Assembly: GCA_032716605.1 (NCBI GenBank)
Contig: CM064509.1
Coordinates: forward strand, 38,660,924 to 38,724,923
Origin: Paralithodes platypus
Taxonomy: Eukaryota; Arthropoda; Malacostraca; Decapoda; Lithodidae
Reading direction: 5' to 3'
Length of the DNA: 64,000 nt
Below the pieces are notes generated by a model. That model saw only the letters and a program-made list of their open reading frames with translations. It was not told where the DNA came from and ran no database searches. Shown piece by piece: positions 55,820 through 64,000 of this stretch. The translations under genes were made by a program, and so were the position numbers. Position 1 is the first letter of the stretch. Every line of letters begins with the position of its first letter.

Positions 55820-58800
55820 CACGGACAGGAGGAGCGGGATGGTGTAATTGCTGAAGGAATGGTAGATGGATTAAGAATTACGTTTAGTAATGTGAATGTG
55901 TTTACCCAGGACAAGAAAAGAGAACTGATATGTAGGTTGCAGGATGAAGAGGAAAAACCTGATGTCATAGCCTTGCAGGAAGTAAGACCAAAAATTGCTT
56001 GAATTGAAAGGGAACTGGTGGAGTATAGTTTGGAGGGTTTTGAGTTATATGAGAGGAATGCTATTAGAGCAGAGGTCGGAAGAGGACTGTTTATTTATGT
56101 AAGAAAAGAGCTCAAGGCTAATGAGGTGGATATGAGACAGCAGTATTGTGAGTATTTGTGTATTGAAGTAAAATGTGCAAGAGGATCAATTCTAATTGCC
56201 TCTATATATAGAAGCCCAAATAATAGTAGGGGAGAGGATGATAACCTATTGAAAGCAATGGAGGAAATAGATAATAGAGAGAACAAATATAAAATTTTGA
56301 TTGGAGATTTCAATTTGCCAAGGATCAACTGGGCAAATTGTACTACTCCAGCGGGACAGGGTAGCCTGGAAAACAAGTTTATTGAGAAAGTGAGAGATTG
56401 TTTTTTAACGCAACATATTACAGAGATGACAAGATATAGAGATGGGACGCAGGGGAGTGTACTTGATTTGATTTTTAGCAATGAGGAGGATATAGTGGAA
56501 CATGTCAATGTGGATAGCCCTATAGGTCGTAGTGACCATGCCTGTATAAGCTTTAGCTGCAATATTAAAACTGAGAAGGATAATAGAAGCAATAGAAAAA
56601 TATACATGTATGATAGAGCAGATTATGAGCTACTGAGACGGTGTTTGGACATTGACTGGGGGGAATACTTGAACGGTGAAGATGCTGAAGGAATGTGGAG
56701 GAAAATTAGAGTCAAACTGGAGAATGCTGTATCTACAAGTGTACCAGTAAGGGAATGTAAGGATAAAACAAAATTGAGGAAAAGAACGAACCCAGAATTG
56801 CCAATGAAAAGAAAGCTTCGGACATTGATTAGAAGAAAGAAACGATTGTGGGAAAGACTAAAATTGTTAAAAAAAAACAGGGGGTCTAGTATAGAAGCTA
56901 AAGAAGTGGATCTGGAACGCAGACAAATAAACAATAAAATAAGGTGGGAGACAAGGAGGGGGTTACCTTTGGATGTGTTCGCCGCTCCTCTAGCGGCACC
57001 AAGGAGCGCGACGCCCCTCGTTATGGGTGGTGATTTGGTGCAGTAGACTGTTTGAAGCGACAGCTCGCTCCCTTGCGAGGATGGGTTCGTCTGGCACTTT
57101 TTGCAGCTCGACATCTAGGGCTCTCTTGAAGTTGTCTAACGAGATGTCCCTCATGTCTCTTACTCGCCGTGGGAGTTTGTTGAAGAGACGTGGGCCTCTG
57201 TGTGATAACCAGCCCTCTCGCAGAGAGCCCATAGCACCCCTGTTATTCATCCGGGGGATTTCGCATTCCCAGCCTCTCCTATCACTGAATTTCATGACTA
57301 TCGGAGTATGTAGGTTTGGTACTAAACCCTATGCGATTTTCCATGTGTATATTATTAGGTAACGTTCTCTTCTACGTTCCATTGAGTACAGATTCAGTGC
57401 TCTTAAACGCTCCCAATAGTGTAGATGTTTTATCGAACTTATATGCGAAGTGAAATGTCTTTGTACACTCTCTACGTCATTTATTTCACCTGCTTTGTAT
57501 GGGGATGTTAATACGCTACAGTATTCAAGCCGCGGTAGCACTAGAGATTTGAAGAGCGTTATCATAGGCAATTCACCGCGGGTGAAGGAGAGGGAGAGAG
57601 AGATTGCTAGAAATGTGAAGGATAATCCAAAAATATTCTGGAAGTACATTCAGGAAAAGGTAACAAGAAGAGTAGGGATCCCAGAGCTGGTAGGGGGGTT
57701 GGATGATGGGAGTAGAGCGGAGACTGATAAGGAGAAAGCAGAGGTGCTGGGGAAATACTTTGGGGGGGTACTAACAGTGGAGTTGGATGATGCAGTGCCT
57801 ACTATTCCCATCAAACAGGCACCGGCACTAGAACTAATAGAGTTTTCCCATGCTAGAATAAGAAGGGCTATAGAAAAAATGAACAAAAGTAAGTCCCCGG
57901 GACCGGATGGGATACACCCAAGAATCATAAAGGAAGGAGGTGAGATGTTAGTAGAGCCATTGAAAATGTTATTTGAGGTATCGTTTAATACAGGACAAAT
58001 CCCGATGGACTGGAGAGAGGCGAACATAACAGCTATATTTAAGAAGGGAAAGAAAAATGACCCAGGGAATTATAGACCAGTCAGTTTGACAAGTGTTGTG
58101 TGTAAACTAATGGAAACGGTAATTAGAGAAGGAATAATGGAGCATATGAAGTCAAACCAACTTTTCAGTGGGAGACAGTTCGGATTCTTGCCGGGGAGGT
58201 CGACGGTACTACAGCTAATTAAGGTGGTAGATGATTGGATGCAAATTCTAGAAGATGGTGATGTAATAGACGTGGTATATTGTGATTTTATGAAGGCCTT
58301 CGATAAGGTCCCACATAAAAGGTTAATAGAGAAAGTTAGAGGCTATAATATAGGGGAGAAATGTGTGAAATGGATAGAAGCCTTCCTGAAAGATCGGAGA
58401 CAGAGGGTACTGGTGAATGGAATAGGCTCAGGGTGGACGGAAATTACAAGTGGGGTACCTCAGGGATCTGTGTTGGGACCACTGCTGTTCGTTATATTTA
58501 TCAACGACTTACCTGAAGTTATAACTAATGGAAGTGAGGTATGCCTGTATGCGGATGACACTAAGCTGTATAGAAGAGTGAGGAGTAAGGAAGATGTGGG
58601 TTTGCTTCAAGGAGATGTGGAGGGCATGAAGGGATGGTCTGAGCATTGGTTAATGCCTTTTCATCCAAAAAAATGCAAGTACATGCGGATTGGGACAAGC
58701 AAGATAGACAAGGTAGGATACAGTATGTATTAAGCGATGGAGGAAGTGAATGCAGAGAAGGATATAGGAGTAGTGATAGACAATAAGTTAAATTTCTCAG

Positions 58801-59475
58801 AACATTTAGCGGAAAAGATAAACAAAGCCAATAGAATTGTAGGGCTGATACGGAGGACATTTGTGTCACTTGACGAAGAAATCTTCAGGAATCTCTATAC
58901 AGCGCTGGTTAGGCCGCACCTGGAATATGCGAACCAGGTGTGGGCTCCATATATGGTAAAGGATATAGAAGCAGTGGAGAAAGTGCAGAGGAGAGCTAGC
59001 AAGCTGGTACCAATGTTGAAGAACGCGGGCTATGAGCAGAGGTTGAGGACATTGGGGCTTCCGACACTGGCATATAGGAGAAAGAGAGGGGATATGATAG
59101 AGACTTTTAAGATAGTGTCAGGAAAGTATGATGAGGATGTGTGTGAAGGTATCTTCTTGATGCGGGAGGGAACAAGAACGAGAGGACATTCTAAGAAAAT
59201 TTACAAAGAAAGAAATAGGCTTGAGAAGGCAAAGAACTCATTTTGTGAGTGGTAAATGAGTGGAACGCATTGGCCCAGTATGTAGTCGATTCCGAATCAA
59301 TAAGGGAGTTTGAAAGTAATCTTGATAAAGTATGGGGAAGACAAGATTTGAAGTTTGATTATAAAACAAAAATACAGAATAGTAAAAATGTTCCGTCTGC
59401 TACTGCCGCCGCCAACACCGTGACGACCGCAGCAGTGCAAGTACTGGTACTGAGCTGGATACACAGGCCTAGTTT
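55820..59475 (+). pseudogene. LINE B copy 2 ORF2: endonuclease-RT, broken
   Basis: The endonuclease runs from about 55860 (MVDGLRITFSNVNVFTQDKK) and keeps IGRSDHACISF, the SDH box that copy 1 lost. A nonsense TGA lies near 56000, just before IERELVEYSLEGFELY. After the linker, LINE E (56962-57590) interrupts. RT resumes at 57591: SKSPGPDGIHPRIIKE, NYRPVSLTSVVCK, YCDFMKAFDKVPH, SGVPQGSVLGPLLF, YADDTKLY. A TAA at 58731 replaces the Glu codon of copy 1. The thumb and C-terminus (58737-59475) have a frame change near 59250. Confidence 0.92.
56962..57590 (-). mobile_element. LINE E: CR1-like 3' fragment inside LINE B
   Basis: Minus-strand reading of an RT C-terminus: LPMITLFKSLVLPRLEYCSVL, ESVQRHFTSHI, YWERLRALNLYSMERRRERY and then RRGWECEIPR and LFNKLPRRVRD. 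One stop lies near 57330. The related undisturbed site at 46225-46240 shows where it inserted (AAGGAGGGGG/GTGAAGGAG). The 3' end lies at CCAAAGGTAA (56965, complement). Confidence 0.85.
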
Positions 59476-60302
59476 GCCTTTTTCCAGAGGATCTACTGTA
59501 AGAAACTGTAAGAAATGGTGCGAATTGTACTCTCGTTAACTTCATGTCGTCTTGCCAACTCAGCTTGTCTCTTCCCCTTCTCTAACTCCTTCACGATGTC
59601 ATATTTCTGTGCGTACGTAAAGATACGGCGCTTCTTGGGCGGCATGGCGGCGAGGTTAGGTCACAGAAAAAAAGGCACTTTGAGAACCACGGCCTGTGTT
59701 ACAACACACGCGGTGGGGTGGGGTGGGGGGGGGGGGGGGGGGGTCGGTACGTGAGGCGAACAATGGTGGAACTGGGGAAGGACGCTGGGGAGGGAATAAC
59801 ATACCCGGACGAGCCGCAAGTGACGTCACTGGACCAGGGAGGGAGACGGAACAGCCTCGCCCGGCCCAGGAGAGAGAAAACTGCCCAGCTGGACCCCGCG
59901 TCATTGTAAGTATTGACCGCGTTAGTAACATTTTGGATATTTGGGGTGTACCGCGTGCCACCAAATCCGCGTTTCTAAAACTCGCGTTACCGGAGGACCA
60001 ACTTAATTGATTACGATTACGATTACAAGCTTTGTAATCATGATTACAATCGTGATTACTTGAAATGTAATGAAATGTAATAATGTAAATAGTGAATTGG
60101 TATCTGGCATCATTCTTCCTCTGAGGTGGCCTGACATATGACGGTTGAATTATTTCAGTGTAAAACTTAAATACAAATTCATATTTTAATGAAGTTAAAC
60201 ATAGGACCTGACAAAATATATTACCAGTAGCTAACGAACTTCACTGAATGTAGAGAGCATCATTGAAAACTTCAAATCACAATGTGTATGTGTGTATGTA
60301 CT

Positions 60303-60379
60303 GGTATGTATGTATGTATGTATGTATGTATGTATGTATGTATGTATGTATGTATGTATGTATGTATGTATGTATGTAT
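60303..60379. repeat. (TGTA)n microsatellite
   Basis: About 18 perfect tetranucleotide units. It sits at the 3' end of the minus-strand RTE-like LINE, so it is probably that LINE's (TACA)n tail, possibly expanded. Confidence 0.93.
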
Positions 60380-60763
60380 ATACTCAGGCACATACCCCAT
60401 AGCTGGGGGTGGCCGACTTGAGACAGAGCCCGAACAGGGACAACACAACACAACAACAACAAAAACACAAACACATCTAGGTCGCCCAGGAGAAGACCCA
60501 GTGAACCCTTTCCCAACGACCGTGTTATCCCTCATCTATTCATAAGCATTCTCCATTCATTCCTAATTAATATAACTTCTCTTACTTATTCTACAGTCAT
60601 CTCTCTATCTTCCAACACTTGTACTACACAAACTCTCCATCTAAACATAGGTCTTCCTACCAGTCTACCTCCCCTTGTGTCAGACTCATATAATCTCATT
60701 GTAATCCTTTCATCTCCCATTTGCTCAATAGGTCCATTAATACACAGCACCCTTCTGTCCACT

Positions 60764-61136
60764 ATCTATCTATCTATCTATTGCCGGACGCCTTACTCCC
60801 CTTACGAGGGTGGCCATACACAGAATGCCCCCAAGCGGACCTATACCCTGTGAGAGGGACAACCCGAGCCAGTTTAGTGAAGGACTTACAGGATTGACCA
60901 CTCAATTTAGGATCCGTCCGACTCCGAGGCCCTCTGTGTATCTTGTTAGCACTATTTTTCTACAGTGGTGTTCGGCTAATCCATCCACTAACCTGCCTTA
61001 CCCTTAGGTAAGGATTTGTATCAGGTTTACTCCCCTAGACAGGTTGCCAACCAAGGCTGACGAGTCCCATCCACCCGGATTTGTATAAGGTTGTCTCCCC
61101 TAGATGAGTTGCCGACCAAAGCTAACGAGTCCCATC
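60764..61136 (-). mobile_element. SINE with (TAGA)n tail and duplicated head
   Basis: A 373-bp insertion with an exact 16-bp duplication (CACCCTTCTGTCCACT at 60748-60763 and 61137-61152). On the minus strand it ends in (TAGA)n at 60764-60780. Its first ~125 bp are two copies of a ~60-65 bp unit (GATGGGACTCGTYAGCYTTGG.. to ..TACAAATCC). Unrelated to S1-S4 and without a clear tRNA head. Confidence 0.85.
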
Positions 61137-61720
61137 CACCCTTCTGTCCACTCTGGCCGACAAAGGTTCCTGCTGTCCCAATCTCCTACATACCGGTACC
61201 TCTTAATTCCTCGATCTATCTCTACGAGTCACCTCACATATACTCCTCAAACAGTTAATCTCCATCACATCAAGCTTTCTTCTCTCTTGTGCCTTCAGAG
61301 CCCATGTATCAGCACCATACATCAATGTTGGTACAACTATCCCTTGATATATTTCACTTTTAACTTTAATTCTGATATTTCTCACCTTCCACATACTTCC
61401 CATTGCTACAAATACTTTCCTTCCTTCACATACTCTCTGTTTTACCTCTATTTCCACACCTGCGTCCTTGCTTATCACACCTCCTAGATATTTAAAACAC
61501 TCCACTTGTTTCAGAATTTCCCCATCCAGCCGCACATCTAGATTCACCTTACGAGCACCTATATTACACACCATCACTTTACTTTTCTTAATGTTCTCCC
61601 TCAGCTTCCTTTTCCCACATACCACACCAAAGTCTTTGACTACTCACTGCAGTTTCTCCTCAGAATCCGACACCAACGCTGTGTCATCAACAAACAGCAA
61701 CTGGTTCAACTCACCAATCT

Positions 61721-62107
61721 GGTGAGACCTGAGCGATCTCTGCCATACCCATAGCTTACTCTGACTGTTCCTTTTACTTATATATTTTCTAAATCTCAAG
61801 TGACGGCGTCTCTTCCGTGGATTGACCTCCCAATCTACCAAGATTGGAAGCTAAAGCGTCACATTATTCCTTTGCCCCTCAACTTTCTCTTCATAATTGC
61901 TGAGGGGCACAGGGCCCTGGGTGGGGCTTTGGTTTCCCGGGCGTTTACGCACCCTCTCAGCTCCCCGCCATGGAGTGGCTTCAGTCACCCAGGCTTTATT
62001 GTGGTCGGCAGGGAGGGTTCTGTGGGGGCGCTCGTTTATGGCCTTGGCCTTACTCGGGGCCTTGGGGCTGTTCGGCCAGGCAGCTTGGGGAACAACAACA
62101 ACAACAA
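61721..62107 (+). mobile_element. SINE S3, 5'-truncated
   Basis: About 387 bp matching 8835-9219, starting at GAGCGATCTCTGCC-type sequence. Flanked by CAACTCACCAATCT (61707-61720 and 62108-62121), exact 14 bp. Ends in (AAC)n. Splits the RTE-like LINE. Confidence 0.92.
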
Positions 62108-62640
62108 CAACTCACCAATCTCTACCGTTCTTTCCTACAAAACCCAATCCTCTACCCAGTTATTATTTTCGCCTCCCTAACCTCACCATCCATATATACA
62201 TTAAACAACTACGGTGACATTACACAACCCTGTCTCAGACCTATGTTTACCTCAAACCATTCACTCAACTCAATTCCTACTCTAACGCAGGCTCTGCTCT
62301 CTTCATAAAAACTTGACTGCTCTTAACAAATTTCCTCCAATTTCATAAATCCTTAACACCTTCCACATTGCTTCTCGATCCACACGATCATACGCTTTTT
62401 CCAAATCCATAAGAGCCCAAAATATCTCCTTATGCTTCTCTAAATACTTCTCGCATATGTCTTACTGCAAAAATCTGATCCACACACCCTCTTCCCCTTC
62501 TAAAACCGAACTGCTTTTTTCCTACTGCACCTTCTGTACCCTTTATTTTCCTCTCTATCAACACCCTGCCATACAGCTTTCCAACAACTGATAATAAACA
62601 AATACCTCTATAACTTGAACACTCCTGCCGGTCTCCCTTC

Positions 62641-63345
62641 CTTTAGTACAATGGCACAATACATGTATGAGGCAATGTGGAAAAGTGTAGTGCATACCCA
62701 TGTGCAGTGTGTGGAAAGGGAGTGGGCGTTAACTCAATTCAATGTAGCATCTGTCGATGTTGGGTACACCATGGGAGTAAGCGCTGTAGTAGAATAAAGG
62801 GACCCCTGCCGAAGGATAAGTCAGAAATAGAGAAATTTGAGTGCATAGTGTGCAAAGGCGAGCTTGTGTTAAGTGATGATCCTGTGGCTGTGAATTTTGG
62901 AAATGAGTCTTTGGAGCTGGTGAACAAGTTTTGTTACCTAGGAGATACCATCTCTGCTGGTGGTGGGGCCGAGGCTGCCACTGTTGCTAGAATTAGGTGT
63001 GGCTGGGGGAAGTTCAGAGAACTGATGCCAATCCTGACCATGAAAAGAATGCCTCTCCCCCTGAAGGGAAAGGTGTATGCCTCATGTGTTAGAAGTGCAA
63101 TGACGTATGCCTCAGAAACATGGGCCATTAAAGTAGAGGATGTCAACAGAATGGAGCGTAATGAGATGAGAATGGTGAGATGGATGTGTGGGGCCAGGCT
63201 ACAGGATAGAATAACAAATGTTGAGCTGAGGAGACGTTTAGGTATAAAGAGTATTAGCGAGGTGATGCGTACAAGTAGACTTGGTTGGTATGGACATGTG
63301 GAGAGAATGGATTAACAAAATTGGGTGAAAAAATGCAGGCCTGTG
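62641..63345 (+). mobile_element. LINE F: ORF2 C-terminal fragment with a PHD-like zinc finger
   Basis: The open frame 62677-63315 contains CAVCGKGVGVNSIQCSIC, CWVHHGSKRC and FECIVCKGEL, a Cys4-His-Cys3-like finger. The RT C-terminal part follows: VNKFCYLGDTISAGGGAE, ARIRCGWGKFRELMP, KVYASCVRSAMTYASETWA and RRRLGIKSISEVMRTSRLGW. The frame is open to 63315 and is then cut by the second DIRS1 copy at 63346. Such fingers are known in some invertebrate LINE ORF2 proteins. Confidence 0.82.
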
Positions 63346-64000
63346 ATTTATTAGTGGCCCCTCCATCATTGACGATTATGCCTATTACATAAGGCACCCT
63401 CTTCAAACACTCATCCGCCGTAGTTTGAATCTACCGCGCAGAGCATAAAAAATTGAGGAGCTTTCATCATGAGCGCACGCAACCTCACTCATGGTTCAGT
63501 CATTATGAAATTGGGTTCTCCCTACGAAAAAACTTTGTAACAAATAAAAAACAAAAAGAAAATAAGAATAACTATTCATAAGCTTTCCATATAATCGTGG
63601 ATGTACTTGTGTGGATCTTTGACCAGACGCTGACTCAGTCGTCATTCTTCCTTCTCTGCTCTGCGCTCACCCTACCCGGACGTGCCTCCCCACGCTCCGC
63701 TGGTTCCGCATTTGGTGCGTCCCTAGTGAGTTTTTTCTCATTTGTTTACTCCGGGATGTATCGAGTAAGGTTAGGATATGCGTAGAAGGGGTGTCCTGGG
63801 CGGTTGCCCGCAGTGCAGTGTATTTTGGGTCGTGTGTTTGGGGCATCTATTTCGGGTGTACCCTCGTGGTCCCGTGGTGGACGCGTGAAACGTTTTCGCG
63901 GTTAGCTAGCTTTGTGATGTAGGCGGCTTTCACTACGCGTTATTATGCTTCCTTTTATCTTTCTGATGAGGTAGCTTTTTCTTCTCTGACGTTCCCAGCG
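63346..64000 (+). mobile_element. Second DIRS1 copy, left end (runs off the window)
   Basis: Starts with ATTTATTAGTGGCCCC exactly as at 287 and follows DIRS1 287-953 through the terminal repeat and into the leader, with scattered substitutions and small indels. It interrupts LINE F after KKCRPV. The right end lies outside the window, so target duplication cannot be tested here. Confidence 0.92.

Larger units (their letters stand above)
54498..59512 (+). mobile_element. LINE B copy 2, full length, inserted in Tigger
   Basis: A 5.0-kb CR1-like LINE (about 4.4 kb without its own insertion) with 5' UTR, ORF1, ORF2 and tail units of ACTGTAAGAA type. Flanked by AAATG (54493-54497 and 59513-59517). 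ORF1 and ORF2 are damaged by stops and by the LINE E fragment at 56962-57590. LINE A has the same organisation, so A and B are sister families. Confidence 0.92.
54123..59645 (-). pseudogene. Tigger transposase, N-terminal DNA-binding part, split by LINE B
   Basis: The start ATG is at 59645 (MPPKKRRIFTYAQKYDIVKE), giving a helix-turn-helix segment to NESTIRTI at 59518. LINE B (54498-59512) intervenes; joining across AAATG gives STIRTIWKDREKIANIMKG in frame. The rest (54492-54139) includes MVRYLARQNKNHVPTDGRM, AKKYYAAV and a FKASAGCLMSFNKR motif, the second CENP-B-type helix-turn-helix. SINE S2 then interrupts at AFLRE, and the frame resumes as VIVADGYNLDQ. Role: binding to the element's own terminal repeats. 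Confidence 0.9.
51749..60003 (-). mobile_element. pogo/Tigger-type DNA transposon, heavily interrupted
   Basis: The ends are CAGTTGGTCCTCCAATAACGCGG on the left, shortened here as a family-type tip, and its diverged complement on the right (CGCGTTACCGGAGGACCAACT), each next to TA. The minus-strand gene encodes a CENP-B-like DNA-binding N-terminus and a DDE transposase. SINEs at 52205-52381 and 53720-54122 and LINE B at 54498-59512 interrupt it. Without them it is about 2.7 kb. The region 59646-60003 is the 5' flank with a 19-base G run (59725-59743). Confidence 0.88.
60380..62640 (-). mobile_element. RTE-like LINE, RT C-terminal part, two SINE insertions
   Basis: Minus-strand reading includes FGFRRGRGCVDQIFAVRHM (about 62470), then 61625-61203 with VECFKYLGGVISKDAG, IYQGIVVPTLMYGADTWAL and LRSICEVTRRDRSRN, motifs typical of RTE-type ORF2 C-termini. 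Further 3' is RRVLCINGPIEQ and a degenerate tail. Stops and frame changes are frequent. The 5' side ends at about 62640. SINEs at 60764-61136 and 61721-62107 interrupt it. Confidence 0.78.

Noticed and set aside
51749..60003. A domesticated host gene derived from Tigger
   Set aside because: Terminal repeats and TA flanks remain and the gene is split by three insertions, so it is an ordinary dead transposon copy.

Overview
This window looks like animal nuclear DNA, most likely from an arthropod with a large, repeat-rich genome. A decapod crustacean is my best guess, from the DIRS-type elements, CR1-like LINEs with short tandem 3' tails and frequent ACTGTATA/TACAGTA words; this is inference, not proof. 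I find no host gene, rRNA, functional tRNA gene, CRISPR array or bacterial operon. Almost every coding segment belongs to a transposable element, and nearly all are broken. Family letters (LINE A to F, SINE S1 to S4, DIRS1, DIRS2) are labels used only in this annotation.

Layout. (1) 116-24500: a minus-strand LINE (LINE C) is the outermost host. A tyrosine-recombinase retrotransposon, DIRS1 (287-18436), sits in its 3' end. DIRS1 is split by a minus-strand CR1-like LINE A (about 6463-15450), which itself carries a SINE (8685-9219), a piggyBac element (9472-13187) and a LINE B fragment (14412-14750). The rest of LINE C (18437-23793) is cut by LINE D, small non-autonomous elements, a tRNA-derived SINE, a piggyBac-type MITE and a 216-bp palindrome. 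(2) 24501-30467: non-coding DNA with a 21-bp minisatellite, two fold-back MITEs and a Tigger-derived MITE. (3) 30468-49780: a second, different DIRS element (DIRS2), catalytically dead, whose 3' part holds a 7-kb I/Nimb-like LINE (minus strand) that in turn holds a LINE B copy. (4) 50317-50597: a short LINE C copy that preserves the unoccupied DIRS1 target site. (5) 51749-60003: a pogo/Tigger DNA transposon (minus strand) split by two SINEs and a full-length LINE B, which is itself split by another LINE fragment. (6) 60303-63345: RTE-like LINE pieces with two more SINEs, then the left end of a second DIRS1 copy running off the window.

How the parts relate. Insertion order can be read from nesting, and several insertions are exact: removing DIRS1 gives the sequence seen at 50486/50487; removing the piggyBac restores the LINE A endonuclease frame across one TTAA; removing LINE B restores the Tigger reading frame across one AAATG. 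In both DIRS elements the internal complementary region is the reverse complement of the joined outer ends, as expected of a circular-intermediate mechanism. The four SINE copies share their 3' end and (AAC)n tail with LINE C, suggesting LINE C supplied the machinery for SINE movement. All boundaries were read by eye; those without target-site duplications are approximate.
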